Part shown: piece after piece, positions 37,262-49,051 of the stretch | Layout of the letters: every line of letters begins with the position of its first letter | Numbering within the stretch: position 1 is the stretch's first letter | From: Ciborinia camelliae | Taxonomy: Eukaryota; Ascomycota; Leotiomycetes; Helotiales; Sclerotiniaceae | Length of the DNA: 64,000 bases | Reading direction: 5' to 3' | Assembly (NCBI GenBank): GCA_025890175.1 | Contig: JANPYM010000009.1 | Coordinates: 2,495,244-2,559,243, forward strand | The notes under the pieces: generated by a model | Database searches by the model: none | What the model was told of the DNA's origin: nothing | The model's input: the letters and a program-made list of their open reading frames with translations, nothing else | Translations under genes and position numbers: made by a program

Positions 37262-38171
37262 CTTGTCGCGTATATAAAATAATGCGATCTATTTTGTGTG
37301 TGTTGGGTAGAATATGCGAAGACAGGTATTGATGGTATCAAATAATTCTAGAGCTTTTGTATAGCAAGCTCAAGCAATTGATGCTTCGCAAATACGCCGC
37401 TAGAACAAATCACTTTTAGTGGCTTTGAAGACAAGGCAAGGCAAGGCTGTGGTGGGAGAGGGAAAGGCTGAACATTAAAAAGTGGAATATGTGGCTGAAA
37501 ATATTTGTGGCGAGTGCTTAACACGCTTGGTAGGTATTACAGTAGATACCTAGTTAACCTTCATTGAACTTATGATGCTATACCCTTATCCATGGATAAG
37601 TACCTATTAACAAGAGATATATGAAAGTGCCATATCGTGTCCGTACAGTATCAACCAACCCCTTTTCATTCAAAATTGATCTCACAATATTCAGATGAGA
37701 CCATTGCCCGAGAAAATGGAAATCCTATTGACATGTCAATGTCCTTGTCCCTTCACCATTCCTTCATCGTCCCAATAGCAGAGGCTTTATCAAACTACAT
37801 CCAGTCGGGAAAAGACACTTGTTTTGTTGTGAATTGATTTATTTCGGGCGACAGTAAGTTCTCATCCATAAGGTAGTAGGTAAAATGTTTTCAATATTCA
37901 CATTCTTTACCCTCACCTTCATGTTTATTGGCAACACATTCCAATGGCCAGCACATTATCACATGTCAGATGATCTCCAATGTCAAGGCCAACCACCATT
38001 CGATGAACATCATATCCGATGATGGAAAGATCATACCACATTATCTCAATCCTTTCACATACCACTCTTCATCCTTTACACCTCGATCATGAAACTTGTG
38101 GGTTCGACGTTGAGAGAAAAACCTAATCCCCAAATCCTAATCTGAAAACCTACTACACAAAGTACAATTCG
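37262..38171. other. Divergent intergenic region
   Basis: Contains the promoters of LSM7 (-) and the lipase gene (+). A short ORF near 37637 has no coding support. Confidence 0.6.
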
Positions 38172-41100
38172 ATGAGTTTGCAGGTAGTAGAGCCTCGAGC
38201 TCTGGAAGCTCTGGATGAAGACAGAAAGTTTGAGACAAGAGGCACAGAAGAAAATGCAGTGATACAGCATGAACATCTGCCACAGACTATTCGAGAATCA
38301 ACCCTCCTTCCAGCGCCCATTGCCAATGCTGTTAGCTTGGTTACGAGGTCTTCCTCTCTTTATATTCGACTTGGCACATTCATAGGAAGTCTTGCTATAG
38401 ATGGCGCACGAGTAACAACACTCACCGGGCTAGAAGTCAGTCGAGCTGTCATTGAGGGGATAATACATCGTGCTGGAAAAGATGTGGCGAATCGAAGTAC
38501 CGGGCAACTGGGAAAGTTGGAAGCAGAAGGATTATTGGAACGAAGTATTGCAAATTTACATGCTACGATTACTGGAATATCCTTTGCTGCTTCTACTGGT
38601 TTTCACTTCTCGTCCGTAGCTTTGTCTTCGGCTACAGACATTTCACAACAGCTACTTGGTGCTTTGGATTCAATCCTTGGTTCAACTGATTCTTCGAGGG
38701 CCATCGCAAGCATCATTACCTTAATTCGACGAGAGTTTCAGAACCCGGCTACTGGAGTGGAAGGAGAGAAGGTCAGTGTAGGAGACCTTTTGCTGGGTAT
38801 TTGTGGGTTGGCATTATTACAACGATGGTGTCGCAGATTGACCGATCTTGAATGTCGACAAAACAAATATGAGGAGGTTCTTTGGGATGTGGTTATACTT
38901 GATGATGGCCGGAGAGCAGATGTGGTTGGAATGATCAAAGGGGATTCATACAATGGCCAGGAAGATCAAACCAAATTATCTTTCATGAATACAAGAGGCG
39001 ATGAACTTTTAGAGACGATTGAAAGAGAAGAGCAAAGTCAGGATAACCCGAGTGGGGACAAGGCGGAGAGTCTATTGAGGCAGAGGTTAATTCAATCTTT
39101 ACCTCCTGATACCTCTGTCTCTATCACAACCTCTACTATAACAACTACTACCAAAACAATTACCGTTGAAGTCTCGGGATTTGAGCCTCCTATATTTTTG
39201 CCACCTCCCGGGGTAGAAATTTTGGAAGAACATGCTATTCATATGGAAAAAGCAGACCTAAATACAGGGGACGATCAAAAAGAAATAGCTCCAGTACCAA
39301 GATATAGAGTTGTATATGGTATAGTTGGAAATAGATTACGAAGTACAAGCGTCACCAAAGAAGAATTACACCAAAATATTGATCAGGATGCGGACGATGG
39401 TGATTCAAGTAATGATCACGAACCTCCAGATAGCACTCATCTAACCATGTCACCCAATGTGACTTTTATAGACCAACATTTACCCACAGAGGGAAACCCT
39501 ACCAACATTGTCCGCCAAAAAAGTGTTGGTGGTAAATCCAAAATACCCAGACTTTCATTCCCTGGCACTTCCGAGAAAATGGGAGGAAGTATGGAAATGT
39601 TCCAGTCGGGTTCGGATAACTTGGCAAATCAAAAGAGATCAAGGAAATCTGTCAGTCCAATATCATCAGATGATAGTCCTAAACAACCCTTCCTCAAACC
39701 GATATCAAACAACCGAATATTAAAAAAATCAAAGACGGAAGAACTAACTCCTGAGGCACAAGAAAAGAAAACCTCTTTTCGTCAGGCATTGAAGAGACGA
39801 TCTAGTACTAAATTATCGAATTTGTTCACCAAGGACGAAAGTAGGCAAGAGAGCAAACCTAAACTTCCACCTCGATCTCGCCCAACGTGGGGTGATCCTA
39901 CTCATGCTTCGACAGTCAGATCTACCTCATCCCATTTATCAGTTCCCCAAAAGCGATCGAGAAGTTTTACCGGCTCCCCAACGCCCCTACGTGGAAGTCA
40001 AAGCCCCCTAACATTGGAAAATCTTGACAAAATTCAACCCGATTCACCTCGCACTCCTTCCAGAACCAATTATTACACTATTCATGAACAACGAAAAGAT
40101 TCTATGGTTTCTCATACTGATACTTATTCAATCCACTCTTTTGATCAAGCCCGCTCTAATTCTCCGACCACTTCAAGGAATCGATTTATGGGGCAAAATA
40201 ATACAATGAGGTTAAGATCTGAAAGAAGTATGACCCTCGAACAATCAATTTCAACCCCGAAAAGCCATCGTCGTTCACATTCAAATGAGGAGAGCATTTT
40301 TACTTTGAATACAAATAATTCCGAAATTTGTCTCATCCCAAATTATGGAACGGAGAGAGGAACCTTTGAAAGTAGAGAAGCATTTGATTCCCTGATGCGT
40401 ACTGGTACAATCGATGGAACATTTCCAAAACGGCATATCGTTCAAAATATGACTCGCTTCGTCAAATTTGCATCTGCTTCTTACGGTTCCAACTTTCTTC
40501 GAGTAATGGGGATCTCCGACCCAAGTTTAAGGAAAGAACTTGATGAAATACATCATCTTGAACATCAATCTTTCTCGTCTCATACACAACTTCCACCTGA
40601 CACCATTCTCCTATCCTCGTTCGTTGATACTCAGGGTGGTACTGATTCTAGTGGACTCACAAATACTGGGGTCCCGATGGTTCATTATGTATCGCTTGAT
40701 CATCAATCACAAGCTATCGTTCTGACATGTCGTGGTACTCTTGGGTTCGAAGATGTCCTCGCCGATATGACTTGTGATTACGATGATCTCATTTGGCGTG
40801 GTAAAGCATATAAAGTTCACAAGGGTATTCATGCTTCTGCTCGTAGACTACTTCAGGGTGGAGGAGGTCGTGTTATGGCTACAATGAAAGCAGCTCTCGA
40901 AGAATTCCCTGATTATGGGTTGGTCATGTGTGGACATTCTTTGGGTGGTGGGGTAAGTACTTTGTTGGCTATTATGGTTTCTGAACCTGCAAACTATGGC
41001 ACTTCTTTCATTACTTCATACACCCCTGAAGATTCATTTACCTCTGATGATTCTTTTCATATGTTGCACCTCCCACCCGGTCGACCAATTCATGTCTATG

Positions 41101-41693
41101 CATACGGTCCCCCCGCCACGATTTCTCCGTCCCTTCGATCTGTAACTCGAGGTTTGATCACAACAATAGTCAATGGTAACGATCTTGTTCCTCATCTATC
41201 CCTTGGTCTACTTCATGACCTTCAAGCAGTAGCTCTCGCATTCAAGAATGACAATTCTGGTGCGAAAGGCGAGGTTAAAAAGAGAGTGTGGATGGGAATG
41301 AGTAATTCATTCTCGGAAAGATGGTATGGAAGATCTGGGCATGGAACCGACGAAGAAGAAGATGATAAATGGGCATACGCGGCACTTAAAGCACTTAGAG
41401 CTTGTATGTTGAGCAGTAAATTAGTGCCACCCGGAGAGGTTTTCGTGGTTGAGAGTATGGCTGTCTTGAAACGAAATGCCTTTACTAGGAAAAATGACAT
41501 GAGAGATGGGCGGAATGATAGAGAGGAAGGTGGATTGGGCAAACCCGCAACTAGAAGCGTGTTGAAGTACGTGAGAGATGTGGAGAAGAGATTTGGTGAA
41601 GTGAGGTTTGGTGGAAGTATGCTGTTGGATCATAGTCCGGGTAGATATGAAAATAGTTTGAGGGCATTGGGGAAGGGTGTTTTGGGGGATTAA
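38172..41693 (+). CDS. Class 3 lipase, sn-1 diacylglycerol lipase-like
   Basis: Uninterrupted frame of 1173 residues. The lipase domain is C-terminal (about 770-1160): HYVSLDHQSQAIVLTCRGTL, GFEDVLADMTCDYDD, KVHKGIHASARRLL, then the nucleophile elbow VMCGHSLGGGVSTLLA with Ser923, VYAYGPPATISPSL, and Asp1004 in NGNDLVPHLSLG. His1154 in the DHSPGRY segment is the probable third triad residue. This matches fungal and animal sn-1-specific diacylglycerol lipases, which cleave diacylglycerol to monoacylglycerol. The N-terminal 250 residues contain weakly hydrophobic segments (SLYIRLGTFIGSLA, ATITGISFAASTGFHFSSVA, LLLGICGLALL) that may associate with membrane. The middle (about 450-740) is Ser/Thr/basic-rich and disordered, with many potential phosphorylation sites, so activity may be controlled by kinases. 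No intron is needed over 3.5 kb. Confidence 0.88.
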   Translation: MSLQVVEPRALEALDEDRKFETRGTEENAVIQHEHLPQTIRESTLLPAPIANAVSLVTRSSSLYIRLGTFIGSLAIDGARVTTLTGLEVSRAVIEGIIHRAGKDVANRSTGQLGKLEAEGLLERSIANLHATITGISFAASTGFHFSSVALSSATDISQQLLGALDSILGSTDSSRAIASIITLIRREFQNPATGVEGEKVSVGDLLLGICGLALLQRWCRRLTDLECRQNKYEEVLWDVVILDDGRRADVVGMIKGDSYNGQEDQTKLSFMNTRGDELLETIEREEQSQDNPSGDKAESLLRQRLIQSLPPDTSVSITTSTITTTTKTITVEVSGFEPPIFLPPPGVEILEEHAIHMEKADLNTGDDQKEIAPVPRYRVVYGIVGNRLRSTSVTKEELHQNIDQDADDGDSSNDHEPPDSTHLTMSPNVTFIDQHLPTEGNPTNIVRQKSVGGKSKIPRLSFPGTSEKMGGSMEMFQSGSDNLANQKRSRKSVSPISSDDSPKQPFLKPISNNRILKKSKTEELTPEAQEKKTSFRQALKRRSSTKLSNLFTKDESRQESKPKLPPRSRPTWGDPTHASTVRSTSSHLSVPQKRSRSFTGSPTPLRGSQSPLTLENLDKIQPDSPRTPSRTNYYTIHEQRKDSMVSHTDTYSIHSFDQARSNSPTTSRNRFMGQNNTMRLRSERSMTLEQSISTPKSHRRSHSNEESIFTLNTNNSEICLIPNYGTERGTFESREAFDSLMRTGTIDGTFPKRHIVQNMTRFVKFASASYGSNFLRVMGISDPSLRKELDEIHHLEHQSFSSHTQLPPDTILLSSFVDTQGGTDSSGLTNTGVPMVHYVSLDHQSQAIVLTCRGTLGFEDVLADMTCDYDDLIWRGKAYKVHKGIHASARRLLQGGGGRVMATMKAALEEFPDYGLVMCGHSLGGGVSTLLAIMVSEPANYGTSFITSYTPEDSFTSDDSFHMLHLPPGRPIHVYAYGPPATISPSLRSVTRGLITTIVNGNDLVPHLSLGLLHDLQAVALAFKNDNSGAKGEVKKRVWMGMSNSFSERWYGRSGHGTDEEEDDKWAYAALKALRACMLSSKLVPPGEVFVVESMAVLKRNAFTRKNDMRDGRNDREEGGLGKPATRSVLKYVRDVEKRFGEVRFGGSMLLDHSPGRYENSLRALGKGVLGD

Positions 41694-42618
41694 TTGATGT
41701 TTTGGATAGATACTCACAAATTCTTTGATACCTGGATTGGATAGATACAACTATTTACAAATATTAAAACTCTTATACAAAAATCGTACAAATATAAGGT
41801 TATTGACGTGAAAACTCGAGATCTGAAATTCGCAAACCAAGAAAATGGGTTTCAAATAAAATAAAATAAAATAATATCCGTAGACTTAGCAACCTGTAAG
41901 GCTAACCTCTCATATATCCAGCTGTGTAAAGCCGTTGAGTACCGTCTGTAGGTAGTTAGTCAATGCCATTATACTAAGTTACATATAAGTCTCAAGCTGC
42001 AACGAAGGGATGCGGAGTCAGTGGCTGGCTACCTAATTAATAGTGTCTAGGTAGATTTTGAAAGATGATAAATGAGGCACGGCAAATCGTTGATAGTAAG
42101 GAAAAGTATCACCGGGAGTTCAATTGTTAGTCGTTCTTGGAGAAAGATTAGTGATGGGATAGGAAGTTAAGATTGGATGATTAAATGTATGACTTAGAAA
42201 TTACTTGGTTATATGATTGCATGGTCAATGTATCAAGGAATAGAATAGAATAGAATGAAATCAATGGAGTGAAGGCACAAAGAGGAAGAGGAAGATGAAG
42301 ATGTAATCTTACTACTCAATAACAATAATATTAGGGGGTGTAAGATTGGCTTTCCCTCGGATAGAAATGTGAATTTGGTTGGGGGTGCTACTCAGGCTTA
42401 TGGGTTATAGCTTGCTTAACTGCCCTGGAATGTCACGATGGGATGAATGAATGAATTATTTGCGTTGAAGAACAATCACACAACCGAATAATATTCTTTG
42501 ATAAATTATTCAAACCCTAAAATATGAAACCAAGCTCAAATCACTCCAAAGTACCAAATACCAAACCTACCAAAGTTGGTCCCGCAATACTATTAATCAT
42601 CATGAAGAATCCATCTCC
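41694..42618. other. Intergenic region without a gene
   Basis: Contains AAATAAAATAAAATAATA near 41855-41875 and a (GAATA)n run near 42238-42256. No coding frame seen. Confidence 0.6.
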
Positions 42619-43268
42619 TTAGTTTAATCTTGGCACCAAAATAACATGCATAAATACAACCCCCAACGTGCCTGCCCCAATACCATATGCCAGCGCATAA
42701 TTTCTTGTTGTACTCGATATGAGTGCGAGATTGGCTATCCAAAATAAAAATGCGTGCATAAGAGCAAGACAACTTGCCCCCGCCATGAAAACATTGGCTG
42801 CAAAGCAGGCTTTGGTAGTCACTGGGGTGTATTGGAAGGCAATTTGCCAGTTCTCAGACTCATTGGTCACGACCGATGATGATGAGGATTTTTAGATGTC
42901 GGATAACAAAATTGGTGTCGTACCAAGTCGATTCGCAATTGCGGCTATGGAGAATGAGGCAGCGTTGAGGAGAATAATGGCAATGATCATTCCCGCCACG
43001 GCCAGGAGTGCTTCTTTTCGTGCGTCTGATTTATAATGTTGCGATATTTCTGCTGTGTCTCGCGAGTTGTTTTCGTTATTGTCGCCATGTATGTTTGGGT
43101 GAGAGCTATGGGATTTTTTATGAAAGGCAGGTCGTTTGAGATTGAGTTGATGATTTGAGGTTTTGTTGATTCGATGTCAGCGTCTACAGCAGAGTGAGTG
43201 GTGTACGGCTTACATTGCCCAAGTTGGTACCTATGGTTGAACTTAATTGGCGTTGGGCATGAGCGCAT
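42619..43268 (-). pseudogene. Small multi-pass membrane protein gene with frame breaks
   Basis: The minus strand shows pieces of one protein. From ATG at 43268, splicing GTAAGC to CTGTAG reads into ADIESTKPQIINSI and on through LTQTYMATITKTTRETQQKY. A different frame then carries SDARKEALLAVAGMIIAIIL, a membrane segment, on to LGTTPILLSDI, where a TAA stop lies at 42894-42892. The same frame continues past the stop with SSSSVVTNESENWQIAFQYT and two or three more hydrophobic segments (ACFAANVFMAGASCLALMHA, TLGVVFMHVILV) to a normal stop at 42619. No GT occurs between the two first frames, so an intron cannot join them, and no acceptor of correct phase removes the TAA. The simplest reading is a decayed four-helix membrane protein with a frameshift and a nonsense codon. 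Sequencing error or stop readthrough are alternatives. Confidence 0.55.
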
Positions 43269-43722
43269 GGGTATTGAAACGTAACGTGACGTTACTGTGC
43301 CTCTTTGATTTGTGCGGAGTACCTACTTCCTACCTACATACTACCTTTCTCTCTACCTCCTCCCAACCCACCTTCCCCCCTTTCCTCCCTCTCCCCTTCC
43401 TTCCTTCCTACCTTTCTACCCAGGTTAGGTAGTACTTTCCTACTTTCACTGTCACGCTTACTCAACTCTCTGAACTCAACGTTTGTACTTGCCGATTCTA
43501 GTCAGGTTTTATATTGCCTTCTACCCGAATTACTTTTCTTACCGCCACTTCAGGTTACCGATTAATCAACCAATCGTTAATCGTTTATCATCCTGACCAT
43601 ATCAATTTACTTAGCACCCTGTCATAGATCCTTCAAAGACCAGAGACCTAGATCAACATATCAACAATTCATCTGTCCAAACAGGCCAGGTGAAATTTCG
43701 AAGAAGTCGTATTCAATTAAAG
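43269..43722. other. Promoter/leader of the exonuclease gene
   Basis: No gene. Strong pyrimidine tracts (CTCCTCCC, CCTTCCTTCC) between 43350 and 43430, typical of fungal core promoters, precede the ATG at 43723. Confidence 0.55.
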
Positions 43723-44998
43723 ATGAAGTCTCCTTCATCTTTTGGACCGAAACAACAGCATAAGACAATCCAAATGACCAATTCAGTTGTCAAGACAACT
43801 GGACCAGCTGTCGATTTACCCTTGTCAAAATTTGACATATCTCAACACATGATGGTGCTAGATACATTATCTGAACATTGCCATTCCCTAAAAGATCTCC
43901 AATCTAACGGGTATAACATGGAACCAGGAAATGGGTTGGGTCATGTCAACTCACAACAATGCACGCGGTGTAAGGGTGAGTTTATCATTTTTTATTCGGT
44001 GCCAAAAATTGAATCTGACTTATTCCAGTTATGGAACTGAAAGTTGATTCAGGAAAACTATGCAACTATCACCCGTCTAAGCCAAACAAACGGGTATGTT
44101 TTTATTCTATGAGATACCATTAAATTTTATTTTAACAAAATACTGACAGTTCATCACTCTATAGAACCGCAAAAAGTTTTACACATGTTGCCACAGTCAA
44201 CTAGGTGTCCTTGGTTGTCAGACTTCCCCAACCCACGATTTTCAACCTTCCCTCCGCTCAATTAGACAACAAGAATTTCAACAAACTCCGGCTCCTTCTA
44301 CAGAATCAAAATTTCCTGCCGTGGTACTTGATTGTGAAATGGCAGAAGTAGAAGGTGGCTATGCAGGTGAATTAATTTTGTTCTGCGCTATCGACTATAT
44401 TACTGGCGCTGTAATTCTTGATCAATTGGTTCGTCCAAAGCAAGTCATCAAAAACATGCGGTCCTCAATTCATGGAGTATCCACACGCACACTTGATGTT
44501 GCATTTTCTAAAGGAAAAGCACTGAATGGTTGGGAGGAGGCTCGGTCGGAGTTGTGGAAATATATTGATGCCAATACTATTCTTGTCGGTCACTGTTTAG
44601 AATACGACTTGGATGCTCTGAGAATCGTACATCCACGAGTTGTGGATTCTTCGATTTTATCGAAGAATGAAGTCGGCTGTAATCGCCGTTGGGGATTAAG
44701 CCGCTTGTGTTCTCAACTTCTCGATTTGGAGATTAGGAAGAACAAAAGGGGGATCCATGACTGCTTGGAGGATGTTCTGGCTACGAGAGAGGTTGTTCTA
44801 TGTTGTACTCGAAATAAGGAAATCTTTTGCAAGTGGGCCGCAGTTAAGAAAATTGAAGAAGAGAAGTTGAAGAAAGAACGAGAAGAGAAACGAGAGATTG
44901 CACGTCGAAAAAGCAAGAAAAGAGCCAAGCAGGTCAAAAAGATTGAGTGCGGGGAAGTATTATTTTCTTTCACTAATGCCGAAATTGATAGCAAATAG
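43723..44998 (+). CDS. REX-type DEDDh 3'-5' RNA exonuclease
   Basis: Exons 43723-43975, 44029-44093 and 44165-44998 give 383 residues, with phases matching. A CHCC-like zinc motif is assembled across the two introns: QCTRCK, CNYHPSKP, FYTCCHSQLGVLGC. The exonuclease domain follows, with the acidic ExoI motif VVLDCEMAE, ExoII in VGHCLEYDLDALR, and ExoIII in KRGIHDCLEDVLATREV supplying the His-x4-Asp pair. This architecture belongs to the RNA exonuclease (Rex1/Rex3/Rex4, PAN2-related) group that trims 3' ends of rRNA, snRNA, tRNA or mRNA. Which paralogue it is cannot be settled by eye. The C-terminus is a Lys/Arg/Glu-rich helix, probably nuclear-localising. The start was taken at the first ATG of the frame (43723). 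Confidence 0.88.
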
Positions 44999-45487
44999 TT
45001 TGAATGATGCGAAGCGCTTGAAATAGTTGAATATTCATACTAAATATAATAGTTGAGCGTATCAATCCCTCGGTTAATTATGCACTGGTATCTTGCTGTC
45101 CATTATATGTTGGATCACACTTGTCAATGTTTAAAGTTAAATATGACAATTGAAGGTTTTTTGATGCTTGTATGATGATAAATTAATAATTCATCGGCAG
45201 TCATGGTCAAATCTTGAATCTATAAGGCAGTCGGTCTGGACAATTCTCCTTTTAAGAAATTTAGACCACGAAAAGGGGCTGTGGAGTTTACCTAGGAATG
45301 TTTTGGTGTTAATGTTTCGAAACAACATTCTTCACCCGCTTTTCAAATTTGTGGGTAATTGGATATTTTCATTCCTAAGCGTATAAACTGAAACTATGTG
45401 CCAAGGGCGCCGTAAAGAAAACTTGTTGTAATTCGTATCAACCAATTCAGTTGTATCTACCAAACTTCATCGTTATTTCGGACAAAG
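44999..45487. other. Intergenic region without a gene
   Basis: Non-coding, AT-rich. The last 100 bases are the presumed core promoter of the esterase gene. Confidence 0.6.
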
Positions 45488-47271
45488 ATGGCTTCGTTCA
45501 TGATCTTCTCTACCATCCTGGCATCTTTCGCTTCAGCAACACGGCAATCATTACCAGTAGTGGATCTAGGATATTCTTTAAATCAAGCTACTATTGAAGT
45601 ATGTTGCCAATGTGTTTGCGATATATTTTCTTAAAGCTAACATCTCCACGACCACTAGACATGGAGCATATTACAACTTCTCAAATATTCGATATGGAGA
45701 AGCTCCTATCGGCCCCCTACGATTTTCCAAACCTATTCCACCGCGAACTATCAATCGGACCATAAATACAGGGCAAGAAGCGAGAACATGCTATCAGGCA
45801 CATCCTCTTTGGCAATCGACGGCATTGCAATATATTCATGGTGTACCCTTGGATGAAATCAAACCAAGTTCTTTTGATATTCATAATCCACCCTCTCATG
45901 ATGCTAGTCAATCCGAAGATTGCTTATTTCTTGATGTTATGGTACCTACTACAATCTTTGATAATGCCTCGAATTCTGAGCCATTTGAGGAAGGAGTTGG
46001 TGCTCCTGTTCTTGTTTGGATTGACGGAGGTGGCTTTACCGGAGGATATAAACATGAAACCAATCCTGCAGGTCTCATTGAAAATTCAATAGTATTGGGA
46101 GAGGAGTTTGTGTATGTTTCTATAAACTACCGACTTGGCCTTTATGTGAGCATGTCTATAATGATTGTTCTTAGGTGGAAGATACTCATGATACCAGGGT
46201 TTTCTCGGTGGACCCACTCTGAGGGCCAATGGAGATGCGAACGCAGGTCTACTTGATCAACGACTGGCTTTAGAGTGGGTTCAAGAGTATATACATTTAT
46301 TTGGAGGAGATCGAAATCGAGTGACGGTTATGGGCGAATCAGCCGGAGGTGGTTCTATACTCCATCAGATTACAGCATATGGTGGAAGACTCGGACCGCC
46401 ACCATTTCAACAGGCAATTTTACAAAGTCCGGGTTTTCAGCCCAATCCTGGAAGTATCCATCAAGAGAGAATCTTACATTATGTCTTGAACGACGCGAGT
46501 GCTTTCGCCAATAGGTCTATTACCACTATTGATGAACTGCGTACAGTTGATTCTCGGACTTTGGCTAAAGTAAACGATTTTATCATTGCCAATTCTCCCT
46601 ATGGTCTATACACATTTGGGCCAACTGTAGATGGAAATTTCGCACCTGCACTACCAGGTCAGATCCTAGGGAACAAGAACTTTCATACATATTTGTCACT
46701 CATGATAGGGAGGAATGATCAAGAAGGTGTTCTATTCACATCCCCATATATTTCGAATCCCAAAGAATACATCTCTAACCTCAAATCATTCTTCCCAACA
46801 GCTCCACGAAACACCATCAATCACATACTATCCCTCTATCCAAATCAACTCGATGGGTCATATGGCTACACAACCGAAATGTTACGCGCAGCAGTCACTA
46901 GTGCCGAATCATGTTTTACATGTAACACGAGATATTTAAATGCCAAAGTAGGAAATAAATCATTCGTATATTCATTTAATGTTCCTCCAGCACTACATGC
47001 ACAGGATGTCGGATATACCTTTTACAATGGACCCGGAAGTGTGACTTGGGATGGTAGACCAGTATTTGCTGGAGCGGCTCTTTCACTTCAAGATTATATA
47101 GTTAATTTTGTGGCAAATGGAAATCCTAATGGGAGGAGAGTCCCACAGTTTCCTGAATATGGTGCAGAATCTATGGTTTTGAGTATTAACTCGTCATTTT
47201 TGGGAACGGTCACGGTGGATCCTTTGAGGAGAGGTCAGTGTGATTGGTGGCAAAAAGCACTTGATTATTGA
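45488..47271 (+). CDS. Secreted type-B carboxylesterase/lipase
   Basis: Exons 45488-45598, 45659-46145 and 46198-47271, roughly 557 residues. A signal peptide (MASFMIFSTILASFASA) starts the protein. Carboxylesterase blocks are clear: YYNFSNIRYGEAPIGPLRF, QSEDCLFLDV, APVLVWIDGGGFTGGYKHE (oxyanion loop), NYRLG, GLLDQRLALEWVQEYI, the nucleophile elbow VTVMGESAGGGS (Ser about 247), the acid in NDQEGVLF and the His in PPALHAQDVGYTF. Such enzymes hydrolyse esters or acylglycerols outside the cell. Intron 2 (52 nt) joins in phase. Intron 1 does not: GTATGT at 45599 ends exon 1 in phase 0, while the acceptor at 45658, with a good GCTAAC branch, demands phase 2. A donor shifted by two bases (an AT-AG intron) would restore frame and read TIEVHGAYYNF; otherwise an indel breaks the gene near its start. 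Confidence 0.82.
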
Positions 47272-47739
47272 GTATGTATTTATTATTCTTTCTTATATTA
47301 TATATAGTTAGTGGAGTCATGAAGTTTTCAGTTCTTGACCAAGAGCCTACTTTCGATGTGACTTTCATGAAGTGCCGTGGAAATGCGTGAAAGCGTGAAG
47401 GAAGGAGGTGGGGAGTGGATCTTTCTATTCCTTCCGGAAGGTCAAGGTTGTGATAATAATTTGAAGTGATGAAATGGAAATGTGTACATTCAAGTTCTTG
47501 AAGACTTCATAGCTATGGGCATCATCAAAGTTCAAGTTATGTACCGAGCACACAGTATATGAAAGTAGTTGCGACGAGTAAAATGTTAGATATAGGGATA
47601 TATCCAAATGAGAAAGAATTGATATTATTATCTCTCCTCATATTACTCATTCGACGGAGACCTGGACACTATAAGCCATTACAAGTCCGGACGAGAGTAT
47701 GTCCGCGGAATGGCTAAGGGGCTTGGCATTTATGGTTAG

Positions 47740-48720
<981 letters not shown>

Positions 48721-49051
48721 CGGCGCGGAAGGTTGGAAGAGATATAGTGACCAAAACAAAATCATGTACTATCACTATAATTCCAGGTATCTACAGGCTC
48801 TCATATCCTATCAGTTACAGGGTCTATAGGCTTATCTTACCTCGAATAGTTTACTACTCCGCAGATCATTACTATCGTATAACTACCTATGTATTCAAAT
48901 AAATGCTAAGTTGATCAAGCAAGAGTTCTATGATACGTTATCGACTGGTCGTCTTCATAAGATTCATGGTTATCACCAAAATTCAATCAAAGTAAATATA
49001 TTCAAAGCGAGCAAGAAAGTAGTTCATTTTTAAGCTGCCTTCACATTTCAT
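48721..49051. other. Non-coding spacer
   Basis: AT-rich DNA between the repeat field and the orphan coiled-coil gene. No gene seen. Confidence 0.5.
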
